Part shown: piece after piece, positions 37,905-48,599 of the stretch
Numbering within the stretch: position 1 is the stretch's first letter
Layout: the number at the start of each line of letters is the position of its first letter
From: Geosiphon pyriformis
Lineage: Eukaryota; Glomeromycota; Glomeromycetes; Archaeosporales; Geosiphonaceae
DNA: 64,000 bases
Direction: 5' to 3'
Assembly (NCBI GenBank): GCA_016748015.1
Contig: JAAOMT010000303.1
Location: 722,186 to 786,185, forward strand
The notes under the pieces: generated by a model
The model's input: only the letters and a program-made list of their open reading frames with translations
The model's database searches: none
What the model was told of the DNA's origin: nothing
Translations under genes and position numbers: made by a program

Positions 37905-38597
37905 TGTTTTTTTTAATAAGTGAGATTCAAATACTATCTAATACAATACATCAACTAAGTGATCTAAACTAGGCATAAATCATGTATTTTCTACATGTGA
38001 CTAGCCACTTAGGCTAATTAGAACAACACTATATATCTATACAAATTGAAATCACACTATCTAAACCCGAAAAAAACTGACAAGAATTATGAAAACCAAA
38101 ACTAATACTAAAAGCATCAGCAATACTCAACAATTTAACTACACCAGCAGAAAACACCAAAGAAAGTCCAGACACCAAGACTGAAATAGATCCATCATGT
38201 GGAATTAATTCATTCTTCTCCATAAATGCCCAGTGTTTAACATAAGCCAACCAAACCTCCTCTTTGAATATAAGACCAAATCTGTGCACAAAGTTCACAA
38301 CTGTCCAATCTGCAATTTTAGAATCTTTAAAAATAGAAAGAGACTCCTGATATTAATTATTGAAGACAAAACTCTTGCTTAAAGTCACATATATGGCAAC
38401 ATTAGAAAAACAAAAACTCAAACATTGTAATACACATGAGACCAAGTAAGACAAACCAAAAATCACTTTCTATTTAACTATATAGATGTTCAGCTACTGA
38501 ACACAAACATCAGAATTAAACAAACAGGAGAAAGTATGGTCTAAGACCTTAATATTTTCACAAAATAAACAAACCACACTTGAATAACTCTTGGCAT
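37905..38597 (-). mobile_element. LINE3, 3' part (left of the element C insertion)
   Basis: The 3' end of a subfamily-alpha LINE: a tail of A-runs separated by C (37905-37925 on the - strand), the 3' UTR, then the ORF2 C-terminus. The open piece 38029-38298 (VWLAYVKHWAFMEKNELI) ends at the natural ORF2 stop at 38029-38031. The copy is cut at 38597 by the LTR of element C and resumes at 48824. The cut lies in the zinc-finger-to-TYFMKALH part of ORF2. Confidence 0.88.
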
Positions 38598-39467
38598 TGT
38601 TACAAGTGACTATTTCTGGTGTTGGATTAAATAACAAACTCATAACTTGATGCTCAAATCTAGTTGCAGTTGATAGTAATCTGAAGGTTTGTGTCTGAAA
38701 GGTCTGTATTCAAAAGGTTTGGTTGAGTTCTTTGTATAATGGACAGAGATTCAATGGTAATAGTTTTATCTATAGCTTCCTGAAATCGCAGTTTTATCAA
38801 TTTTTTTCTCAGCTTAATGGCCGGTATTTCTTCTGGTAAGCTATCCTCAATCGAGTGTTCTACCCTTATTTCTGAGTCTTTTACCAGTCACATTTATTCT
38901 GATGTCAGTACCCTGCATGTTAATCCTCAATAGAGTTAGTAAACAACAATAAAATCAAAGCAAGAAATAAAAAAAAAAAAGAAAATAAAGAAAGAAAAGA
39001 AATAAGCCAAGGTGATTTGCAAGTTAATATTTCATCAATAACCATAATCAAGAGCTATTGTTCCAATGTAGTTAAGTATCAATTACTATCAACATAAAGT
39101 GTTGATAGTGGCAGCAGGTTTGAGATAACAAACAGTTATTTATTTGTGGTTTGGAAAGTTGTCTAGATGAAATCTAAACTGAGAGGTCTGTCTTTTTAAT
39201 TTCTAATCCTACTATTATATATACATAATTAAGATTTCTCAATTTCTCAATTCTTCACAACAGGAATCCTGGGATTTTTGGAATCCTGCAATTCCTTTGA
39301 GAAGAATCCTGGAATTTTGGAATCCTGCGATTTCTTGTAAGAATTCTGTAATTCCTGAAATTCTGCAATTCCTGAGAGGAATCCTAGAATTCCACATTTT
39401 ACTATGTCTACTTTTGATTGGTTAATAACTATGCTAATATATATTCCCTATATTTCTATGAGTAACA
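38598..39467 (-). repeat. Element C 3' LTR
   Basis: 870 bp, TGTTACAAG...GAGTAACA. It carries the GGAATCC/GGAATTCC array at about 39236-39400 and a TATA box, atatatac, at 39217-39224. The pol reading frame, read through its stops, continues into this LTR and ends at TAG 39448-39450. Confidence 0.93.
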
Positions 39468-40305
39468 TTATTCCCTCTTTTTAATATTGAGCTCTGTTGA
39501 AATCTAACTCTGTTAATTCCCCTTCTTAAAGTATTTCCTGAATTTCATTTTCAAGAATTACTTGTGTTATTTGAGTCTGTAATTCTTCAAATTGAGTGTT
39601 GGTGATCTTTCTTAATTAATTACTAGTAACTGTATCCATTGCTTTGTTGAGTAAGATTTCTGGTCGATCCTGAAATGCTATATGTATTCAGTATATGGCT
39701 TGGGCCTATGTAGATAAGTTGTTCTTTTCCACAAAATATTCTAATTGTTGTAGTATTCTTGTGTCAAATAATCACTTTGTTTTATCTGTATATAGATTCT
39801 GGATATTCATGTGTTGTCCCAAGTAAAAATAACAATAGTTTCTTGGAAATTATTGTATCCACCAATTCCAAGTTTCTTTAGTCAACTCTTGGTATAGTGA
39901 CTCTTTTGTCGACTCTTTTATTGCTAATTTTACTTTCGCAATGATTTTGTCAATGGTATTTTCTGTTTTCTTCTGTGTTCTATGTGGCAATGTCTTTTTA
40001 GTGTCTTGATATCAGATGGTTTGTTGATTAATTGTAATTTCTATCTCTTGGTGTTGAATTAATTAAAAGAGTTGTTGTGCTAGTGAGTGGATGTTGTCTG
40101 TAATTTCCATTTTTCTGATATTTTTTGTCACATCTACCATGTCTTTATATATTCTTTTGATGAATTAATTTAACGTGTTGTTGTCAATGATGATGATTGG
40201 TTCCAGATCTTGTGGAATCTCCTCTGGTTGGACTAGTATCTTCTGTACTCCTAATTGTGGAATATTACTGGTGAATGGTAGTGTGATGTTGTGGTATAGT
40301 TTCAG
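39448..40305 (-). pseudogene. Element C pol C-terminal extension (unknown family)
   Basis: After the GPY/F module the same - strand frame continues for about 280 codons to a TAG inside the LTR, interrupted by TGA/TAA/TAG codons. It is hydrophilic and probably helical, with ENTIDKIIAKVKLAIKEST, ETWNWWIQ, QLEYFVEKNNLST and TQFEELQTQITQVILENE. Corresponding segments are recognisable in B (5212-5406) and in relic A (3400-4090), so it was conserved in three copies. No chromodomain motif or membrane segment is visible. I do not recognise the family. Confidence 0.65.
39468..39484 (-). other. Element C polypurine tract
   Basis: The - strand purine run AAAAAGAGGGAATAA directly adjoins the 3' LTR, the expected plus-strand primer. 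It is embedded in the 3' end of the pol frame, where it encodes part of the terminal KEGIM. Confidence 0.82.
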
Positions 40306-41400
40306 TCAATTTCTATGTGCTGCTTTGATTAAGATTTTGTTATCCAGTCTTAATTTGTAAGCCCCATTCCCTAGAATTTCTTCTATGTGAAATGGTCCAT
40401 TCCATTTGGGGTCAAATTTTCCACTCCATTGTTTTTCCACTTTGGTATGATGTAAGAGTACTTTGTCTCTAATCTTGAATTCAACTGGTTTGTCTGGTAG
40501 TTGATTATTATGTCTTTTTTTCTGTTTCTCTTGTGACTTTTGTATATTATCAACTGCTCTTCTTTGTTTGTTTTCCAATGTTTCTATTAAGTCATATGTT
40601 CTTTTTAACAATGTCTTTTAGAAATTTTCTTCTGTTATTGGTTCAATTGGATATGTGTTAATCTCTATCTCAACTGGTAATGTTGCTATTCTACCGTATA
40701 TCAATTCAAATAGTGTTACTTGTGTGGTGTCTTGCTTCATTGTCCGATAAGCAAATAATACTGATGGTTTAAACAAATTCCATTCGTCCTGGTTTTTTTG
40801 GTTGAGTTTTGCTATTGCTTTACATAATGTTCTATTAAATCTTTCAACTAATCCATTGGTTTGTGGATGGTATGGTAATGATAGTGGTCTCTTAATTCCG
40901 AATCTTTGGCTTAGTTCTGCTAATGTTCTATTTACAAAATGGGTTTCTTGGTCTGATAATAGTTCTTTTGGACATTCATGTCGACAAATCAGATCTTGAT
41001 GGACAAATTCGGCAATGGATTCTGCATCCGCTCTTTGAATTGCTTTGGCTTCTGGCCATTTAGTAAGATAGTCCATGGCTACTGCGATATATTTGTTGCC
41101 TCTGCTAGTAATTGTCAATGGTCCAACTAAATTGATTCCAATACAGTCAAATGGTCATCTCATTTTAATTGGTCTCAATGGTTTGCTGGGTCTTGTTTCT
41201 TCTTTTCTTTAACAAGCATCACAATTTTGCACATATTGGATGATGTCTGGATATATTAATGGCCAATAGTATTTTTTTCTGGTTTTTTTCATGGTTGCTT
41301 CTCTATGAAAATATCCTGCAGTTGGATCTGAGTGCATGTTGAACAGTATTGTCTCTTTTTCTGGTTTTGTAATTACTCTGGTTGGTTGATCTAAATCTTT
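40306..41400 (-). pseudogene. Element C integrase with HHCC and GPY/F modules
   Basis: The zinc-binding N-terminal part lies at about 41190-41345 (two His, then CDAC, with a TAA directly after it). The catalytic core is 40618-41118: MDYLTKWPEAKAI, LLSDQETHFVNRT and PYHPQTNGLVERFNRTL give the D, D and E residues. The C-terminal piece 40306-40611 has a basic linker (KSQEKQKKRHNNQ) and a GPY/F module (WNGPFHIEEILGNGAYKL). The core is open, but at least two stops separate the three parts. No chromodomain is seen. Confidence 0.9.
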
Positions 41401-41639
41401 TCTATTTTTCCAATAAAGTATATTTTGGTGAGTAATAAAATATTTGGATTGTTGTTTGATTCTCTTTTGTTCTGGTTGAAATAATTTCTCCTTGAACTGT
41501 TGAGTATATATATAATGTTGAAGTTGTTAATATTTTTGTGTATTCATCTTTTGTTATATTTTTATGAGTATTGTTTTGGTTTTGTTATATTTTTGGGTTG
41601 AAATGTTCTTAGATTTGTCTCATTCGCAACAAATCATCA

Positions 41640-43081
41640 GCATTTCCATTGTCTTTTCCTTTTTTATAATGTATGATATAAGTATATGTCGAAAGAGCCA
41701 TTTTCTATCTTGACTGTCTTTTGTCTCCAAATTTTTGTTTTTGGAGTGATGTCAATCCTTTGTGATCTGTGTACACCTCAAACTTTTGGCTCAAGTATTC
41801 TTTCCATTTCATAACTGCCCAATAGATTGCTAGATGTTCTAATTCTGGTGTTCCATAGTTCTTTTTGGCTGGAGTCAAACCTCGGCTGGCATATGTGATT
41901 AGATGTTCTCTTCCATTCAATCCTCTCTGAGATAGTACTACTCCCAATGCTTGACTTGATCCATCAGTGGTAATAATGAATGGTTTACTATGATCTGGAT
42001 AGATCAATACTGGGACTTGAATAAGCTTTTTTTTCAAGATGTCAAATGCTTCTTGCTGGGTTTCAGTCTATTTGTACTTTGTATTTTTGGTTTGAAGATT
42101 ATTGAGTGGTTGTGCTATTTTTGAAAAGTTCTTTATAAAGTATCTATAATAGTTCATGAATCCCAAGAATGATTTCAGCTCAGTTATGTTGGTTGGTATT
42201 GGAAAGTTTTTTACTATTTCTATTTTTTTCAGATCTGTTTTTATGCCGTCTTTGCTAACTATGTGTTCAAAGAATTTTAGTTTTGTTTTGCCAAAAAAAT
42301 ACTTTGTTGCATTCAATTTTAATCCTGCTTGTCATAGTCTTTTGAACACTTGTTGGAGATGACATAGATGATCATCAAATGTTTTTGAGAACACATTGGT
42401 GTCATCCAAGTATACAACTACTGATTTCCATAATAAGCTGGTATACACAATTTCTATTAGCCATTGAAATGTAGCTGGAGCATTAGTTAAGCCAAATGGC
42501 ATAACTTCAAACTCAAAGTTTCCCTCTCTTGTGGTGAACACCATTTTTTCTTTGTTGGCTGGATCCATAGCTACTTGCCAATAACTACTATCCAAGTCTA
42601 ATGTTGAGAACCATTTGTTTCTACCGAAAGTGTCAAATAATTTTTGTATCCGTGGAGTTGAATAGCTGTCTTCACGAATTACATCATTGAGTTTCCTGTA
42701 GTCTACACAAAATCGGATTTTTCCATTCTTCTTACAGACAAGTACTACTGGTAACAACCATGGGCTCATTGATGGCTAAATTAATCCATTGTCAAGCATT
42801 CAGTTGATCTCTTAATGAATGATTTCATGGCTGGCTAGTGGTACCTTATATGCTTGCTGTTTAATTGGCATTGCATCTCCAGTTTTGATCTGATGCTGGA
42901 TAATATCAGTTCTGCCAAATTCGTTTTCACTGGTGAAGATGTCATTGAAATTATTGAGTAACATCTTTAGTTGCATCTGTTGAAGTGAGTCTAGATTTCC
43001 CATGTTCATCTGTTCCAATTGTTCTGGCTGTAACAGATAACATTTGTTTTGTCCATAGATGGTTTGTGATGTAATGTCCAC
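41640..43081 (-). pseudogene. Element C reverse transcriptase and RNase H
   Basis: One - strand frame broken by stops (TAA for Gln near 42810, TGA for Arg near 42330, TAG for Trp near 42066). 42812-43081 is the linker and start of RT. 42332-42769 contains IRFCVDYRKLN, LDLDSSYWQV, FGLTNAPATFQ and the catalytic VVYLDDT with both Asp intact. 42068-42316 is the thumb/connection (LKSFLGFMNYYRYF). RNase H is 41705-42037: TTDGSSQALGVVLSQ, TPELEHLAI and VYTDHKGLTSL carry the acidic residues. The GKDNGNADDL segment near 41640-41700 ends the domain. It is typical of Ty3/gypsy (Metaviridae). Confidence 0.92.
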
Positions 43082-43292
43082 ATATCTACAAAGCTGTAGA
43101 AAATCTGGAATGTTGCTTGGTGCTTGATCTTCAATTTCTATGGTTAAATATCCGAGAGTGGTTCCTTCTGGTATCTCTACAACATTTCCAGTGTTGTTGT
43201 AGATGGAAATTTTGATATGGTTATGGCTCTTGGCTGGTATGTGTAGATTGATAAGTCCAATTTCTTCTGATTCACAAAGAGTTGCTTCTGCT

Positions 43293-44090
43293 TCAAAAAT
43301 CTGTTCTTTGCTCCTTCTCTCTCCTTTCTATTGCTAACATGTATTGGCTATATGATGGAATGGAAATTGTTTGACTAGTTGAGATAATTTCTCCTTGGCC
43401 AATAATTTCTTCCTCTACCATATTGACTAGTACATCTATTCTATCCATTGATCCAAATCCCTGTATCTCTCTTGTTGTTATCCTTAATTCTTTTCTATTT
43501 TCCACTGAAATTAATTAAGCTATTTTCACCAGAGGCAAAAATATTGCCTGTGTTATTCTTTCATTTGGCTCTATAACATAGGCCTTTTCTAAGTCATTTT
43601 GTAGCATAGCAATGATATTTTCTACATATTCTGCATCAATTATTCCTCCTCTGATGTTTATTCTCTTTTTCACTAAACTACTCCTAGATGCTAATTGAAC
43701 TATTGTTGTTGCTGAAATTTCCAGTGCTATTTTCAGATCAATGCAAGTGCACAAATGGGGTTCCAATTTGATGGCATTTTTTTCTGGATATCTTAGATCA
43801 AATCCTGCATCAGTATTATGTGCACGTTCTGGTATGATATCTTTATCATTATCACTGAACCATTTCAGTTCTTGCTTCTTGGTAAGATTAGAGAGTGCAA
43901 TATATTGTTCATAGTTTGAATCAGAGTTTGAATCAGAGTTGGAATCATTGTTATAGCCATTTTGAACAGAGCTGGAATCATTATTTTTGTTATTGTTGTT
44001 GTCAGAGTTTGAATTGGGATTGGAACTCGATTCCAATTCTGATGTGCAGCTGTTGATTGGTTTTTCTTCTTCAGATATTATGTAGATCAT
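43293..44090 (-). pseudogene. Element C dUTPase domain (between protease and RT)
   Basis: dUTPase hydrolyses dUTP to dUMP and keeps uracil out of newly made DNA. In the 191-codon piece 43515-44090 the motifs are in order: TDAGFDL (residues 93-99), RSSL (136-139), GGIID (148-152, with the catalytic Asp) and NERITQ (176-181). Motif 5, GFGSMD, is in the next piece at 43443-43460. A single TAA (43515-43517) separates it from the core. An acidic, Asn/Ser-rich stretch (residues 20-60) leads in, probably a flexible linker. Trimeric dUTPases need motif 5 from the neighbouring subunit, so this copy is likely inactive only because of the stop. Confidence 0.92.
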
Positions 44091-44900
44091 GTATGGTGGT
44101 GGATTGTAGATAAGATCACAATCATCACAGAATTAAAAGTCACATGGAATTAAACAGTGGTTACATAATTGGATGTTGATTTCTTTCAAGCGTTGCTTTT
44201 GTTTTTTTCTCGTGGGTGCTAGATTCTGATAATGTTTATGGAATTCTTCTGGGCTGTTTTTTAAGTCAATAAAGGCATCTGGGTTAAGAACCAAAACAAT
44301 GTCTATTGGTTCTAGAGGGTTATTCTTGATCTCCAAAATTTTATTAGGCAAAGTGTCTTCTACTTTGGCATTGGCCATTCGCCAGATCTCATCTTTGTCA
44401 TGTGGATAGTCATCTAGATAGGATATAGCTCAGTGCCATACTGTTGTAATGGGCATACCACGACTCATCTAGTTACTAATGAGGATTGTGTATTGGCACA
44501 AAGCATCACACATTCCTCTTTAACCAGGAATGTTATTCCACATTCCTTCATCGAGTAATTGTTCGTCACAAGTGAGACATGGTTTGTTGTTCTACTTGTC
44601 TTGTCTTTTTGGGTAGCCATATTGTTCCCTATGATAGGGCTTGCAATAGTAATGAGTTCATGTCCAGTAGTCTTTGTCTGGTGCTATTCAAGCTCCCATT
44701 AAAGACAGTTTTTTCCTACAGTCCTTGCATTTGAGAGATATATATGGCAGCTTTTTTATTGGTTCACATGAGTATTCCCTTTCCCAGCTACTAGTTATTT
44801 CTTCTGTAGTGATGGTTTCTTCAGATATGTTTTTTTTCCTTCTTTTCCCTTTTTTCTTGTTCTTTTTTTCCCAATCTAGAATTGGTAGCATCTCACTTTA
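44085..44900 (-). pseudogene. Element C Cys-rich, zinc-ribbon-like segment between protease and dUTPase
   Basis: In one - strand frame with stops I read CKDC...CKPYH and CLTCDEQLLDEGMW...CDALC (44500-44730), then CNHCLIPCDF and FCDDC (44100-44165). These are four to five Cys-pair knuckles, suggesting two or more zinc-binding units. A lysine/arginine run, KKNKKKGKRRKKN (about 44830-44875), precedes them and could bind nucleic acid or direct nuclear import. The open pieces are 44688-44891 and 44133-44378. The function is unknown. Confidence 0.65.
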
Positions 44901-45149
44901 ATTGTTGTCAGTCCAAACATTGATGGTGGCTTTCCAAGTAGATTTTTCTCTTTGTTTTTTCTTTCTGTTGTCGTTGTTGTCCCAGGCAAGTATTGGCAGC
45001 AGTTTGTTGTGGTTAATGTCAATTCACGAGACTTGGTATGCTTCCCAAGTGGGTTTCACTTTTTCTTCCTCAAATTCAATAAGTGGTGTTGATAGTGTGG
45101 TGATGGGCTTGAAGTGGCCACACATGGCTGGTACTTAGGTGTGTTGACT

Positions 45150-45700
45150 GTTCTGGCTAAGCTGGAGCTCTTGGGTGTTCCAATCTAGGGTCACATTGGT
45201 TTTGGACAGTCAATTATTCCCAACAAGTGCTTAATATTGAGTGACTTTCATAATGAGTACTTTGATTGGTACTATGATGCCATTGACTTCTATGGGGAAA
45301 TCATTAATCTCTCCAATGGGTGTTTTGGTCGCTCCATTGGCTGTAATAATCCTGGTGCTGGCAGTGCAATCAACTTGGCGACCTAATTGATCCATAAATT
45401 GTCTTGTGATGATGCTACCAGCTGATCCACTATTTAGAATCAGTTTGATGGAGTAACTATTAACTTTCACATCAGTGTACATTGTGGTGATGGGTTTCTC
45501 TTCGAGTGCTGCTTCACTAAACAAAGGTGGGTTGATGGTTTCCTCCAATTCGAAAGAAAAAATGGCTGCAAGAGATTTGTTTTCAGTAACTGTTGCTGGT
45601 GGAATATTGTTGGTGAGTGTTGTTTGGGGTGGGTTGAATTCTGAGTTGTTGGTGGTGGCATCTTCTGGGGTAACCAGGAAACTTAAATAGTTCTAGGAAT
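45150..45700 (-). pseudogene. Element C aspartic protease
   Basis: Retropepsin that would cut the Gag-Pol polyprotein. The open piece 45231-45548 contains MYTDVKVNSYSIKLILNSG, then SAGSIITRQFMDQLG. The active-site triad reads N-S-G: the codon at 45432-45434 is AAT instead of GAT. Downstream, VGNN-stop-LSKTNVTLDW (about 45160-45225) is the usual protease C-terminal segment with a Trp-to-stop change. The catalytic Asn is shared with B but not with relic D. Confidence 0.85.
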
Positions 45701-46079
45701 TTGAGTTTTGGGTAGAACCAGTATCTGGATTCCACTGTTGAGAACCTGATGGTTGGTAAGAGGAGCTGGAGATCAGTTGATAAACAACTATCGCTGATCT
45801 CCAGTTTTGAGTGATTCTAGGTCTTGGGTTTTCTGATGTCATTTGAGTGGGGTTTTGGAGTGGTGTTTGAATTGGTTGTTGGGGCTGATAAATTATTTGG
45901 GCTGTGGCTAATAAATTACCAGTGGCTGCAGTTGATAAATTGGAGGTTGATATACTGGTGGTTGATAGATTAGTTGCTGCATTATTGGCAGGTAAGTGGT
46001 TTAATATTGGTCTTGATTTGGGTAGTAATTCTGAGTCTGAAATTTGCGATCAGAATTTCGATATTGATTTCCCGATCAT

Positions 46080-46894
46080 GGATTATTGCTATAAAATTGA
46101 CAGTTGGCTCTAATGTGATCTTGTTTACTACAGTTGTGGCAAACATGCATTTCTGGCTGTCATGGCTAATTGGGTAATGATGATGATGATGATGTTGATG
46201 GACATGGCTGATTTTGGAAATGATTTGTGTTTCCTGAATTATTGCGTTGTTGTGGTGGTTGATAGATTGCACAATTGTTAGCTAAGTATCCCTTTAGTTT
46301 TTGATTGATTGTATCACTGAATTGTTTTAGTTTGGAATCCAAATCAGATGATCCATTCATCACTAAATTTACAGCTTGAGTGTGGTTGGCTTCTAGCTTG
46401 GCTGCTTCAAAATCTCTGGCATGGGTAATGGCAGTTGGAAGGTCAACTAGATGCATTGGACATACTTGCTGGAGGATGCTACTGTACAATCCTCTAATAA
46501 ACTGGTTCAAGATCTGTGGCGCTGTAAAGTAATTAACTTGGATTGCCTAAATTTGGTGCAGATTTCTATGGAAGTGTCCCAAGTAAGTAGTGACTGCTTT
46601 TGTGTCTTCTTGTTTGATGGTGGTAAATGTGTTGGTCAAGCAATTAATATTATTGTTATCACTAAAGTATCTCAAGAATTCTGTTTTGAACTCATTGAAG
46701 ATTTGTGGTTTGGCAGCTAGACTCTGATACCATGAGTCGGTGGTATCTTTGAGAAAATAGGAAATTGCTTGAAAAGCTCTACTATTGTTCCATCTATTGG
46801 CCACTATGGCTTTTTCAATGTTATTGAGCCATATTTGGGTGTTATTCTTTTCACCAGTAAAATTGTCAAGTTTTGCGATTGGTATATAGGCCAT
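46080..46894 (-). pseudogene. Element C Gag capsid and CCHC knuckle
   Basis: The capsid-like part starts at MAYIPIAKLDNFTGEKNN (46894) with the pattern of retrotransposon Gag (W-L-NIEKAI, YFLKDTTDSWYQ, FLRYFSDNN). A TAG for Gln at 46547-46549 splits it from 46166-46510. Two more stops follow before the zinc knuckle at 46100-46141, CHNCSKQDHIRANC, a perfect C-x2-C-x4-H-x4-C. Gag packages the RNA in virus-like particles. All the pieces share one frame. Confidence 0.88.
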
Positions 46895-47888
46895 TGAATC
46901 TAAGTTGGGTTGTTGTAGTAGTAGTTGAAGTGGTTGTTATTGCATGGATTGTTGGAGTGGTAGTTGAAGTGGTGGTTGTAGGGGTTCGGCTATTGAATTA
47001 ATTGGTGGTTGATTGATAATAATTACTGGAGGTAAGTTTTATTGATTTATTAAATTGGGGTTTCAATTATCCTGAGTTGGCGGTATCTGAATATTCGAAG
47101 TTTCGATTTCTGGATTTTCTGGGTTTAAATTTTGCTGGGTTTGAAGATTCAGGGTTTCAAATTCAGGGTTTTCAGCAATTGGGTTTTGGTAAGTGAATTC
47201 TTGATCTTCAGCTTCTTTTTCTTTCTTTTTTTCTGATTCCGTTACTTCTCACAGATCAGAAATTCTGAAATCTGGGGGAGACAGTGGCAATCGGAGTCCT
47301 AATGACATTGATGATCATGAGTTAAATCCTTCAAAAATATGTGCTGTATAGTCCTAATAACTCTGTTTTCCTTTGTTTACTTTGAAATGGGAATTGTCCA
47401 AATGCTAATGTCATGTTTAATGTGGTCACACCAGTAGATGTAATATTAATGGTGCTTCCAGGTGTATAGTGATATGATGGATTAGTTGGGGACTCAACTT
47501 TTGTTTTCTTCCAAGTAGGTGGTTGTATTCTTTTGGATGTTACTGCTGGTGTTTGCAGTTTTTCTTTGCCTTTGCTCACATAAGTAATGGGGTATCTTTG
47601 CTGTGTGTGGTATTCAATTTTTTTGTTGATTTCCATGATGATGAAGGCAAAATTGTGATTTGTTGGCAGGTTGGTATTTTGAATTAATTCACTGTAAAAG
47701 GCTTCTCTTGCTGATTTGATATTTACTGGTGTTTCTAACAAATAGGTAATTCTTTTGTTGACATAGAAATTGAAAGCTGATTCTACTAATATGTGGTTGT
47801 AATTTAATCCCAAATGTTGACAGTAGTGTTGAAATAAAGATTTTGTAAATCCTAGATAGTTTGCTTCTATGTTTTCTGATTCTGCCAC
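46895..47888 (-). pseudogene. Element C Gag N-terminal region
   Basis: The 185-codon piece 47331-47888 begins at a GTG; no ATG lies between it and the LTR, so the true start is uncertain. It is helical at first (NYLGFTKSLFQHYCQHLGLN), then basic and Pro/Thr-rich (KRIQPPTWKKTK). At about 47333-47337 an extra T shifts the frame where B still reads YFEGF. The rest (46895-47330) is a Gln/Pro-rich linker (PLQPPLQLPLQQ) leading to the capsid part. It probably corresponds to the matrix-like part of Gag. Confidence 0.7.
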
Positions 47889-47927
47889 TTTTAGATTTGT
47901 GTTGGTGCTGGTTCTCTGTAAGATTAT

Positions 47928-47946
47928 ACCTCACAGGGAGCACCAA
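47928..47946 (-). other. Element C primer-binding site
   Basis: Directly inside the 5' LTR the - strand reads TT then TGGTGCTCCCTGTGAGG, complementary to a tRNA 3' end in ...GGGAGCACCA. I could not assign the tRNA. The first nine bases also pair with LTR bases 47997-48005 (see findings). Confidence 0.72.
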
Positions 47947-48570
47947 ATGTTACAGGTGACTATTTCCGGTGTTGGATTAAATAACAAACCTGTAACTTGG
48001 TGCTCAAATCTAGTTGCAGTTGATAGTAATCTGAAGGTTTGTGTCTAAAAGGTCTGTATCCAAAGAGTTTGGTTGAATTTTTTGTATAATGGACAGAGAT
48101 TCAATAGTAATAGTTTTATTTGTAGCTTCCCAAAACCACAGTTTTGTTAATTTTTTTCTTAGCTTGATGGTCAGTATTCCTCCTGGTAAGCTATTCTCAA
48201 TCAAATATTCTACTCTTATTTCTGGGTTTTTTACCAGTCACGTTTATCTTGATGTCAGTACCCTGTGCATTAATCCTCAATAGAATTAGTAAACAACAAT
48301 AAAATCAAAGCAAGAAATAAAGAAAAGAAAATAAAATAAAATAAAAAAAGAAAAAAAATAAGCCAAGACAATTTGCAAGTTAGTATTCCATCAATAGCTG
48401 TGATCAAGAGCTATTGTTCCAGTATGGTTAAGTATCAATTACTATCAACATAAAGTGTTAATAGTGGCAGCAGATTTGAGATAACAAACAGTTATTTATT
48501 TATGGTTTGGAAAGTTGTCTAGATGAAATCTAAACTGAAAGGTCTGTCTTTTTAGCTTCTAATCCTACTG

Positions 48571-48580
48571 CTATATATAC
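48571..48580 (-). promoter_or_regulatory. LTR TATA box
   Basis: GTATATATAG on the - strand, about 245 bp from the 5' end of the LTR and just downstream of the palindromic array. The same box is present in the other LTRs (39215-39224, 4693-4704, 14347-14357, 14590-14600). The transcription start itself cannot be seen. Confidence 0.6.
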
Positions 48581-48599
48581 ATAATTGAGATTTCTCAAT

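Noticed and set aside
44674-44901. + strand frame with a hydrophobic Phe-rich tail
   Set aside because: It is antisense to the Lys-rich patch of element C pol, whose complement gives Phe and Leu codons.
47938-48005. Tf1-type self-priming from the mRNA 5' end
   Set aside because: The complementary segment lies about 570 bp downstream of the TATA box, not at the likely RNA 5' end, and the PBS still ends like a tRNA complement. Only the hairpin is claimed.
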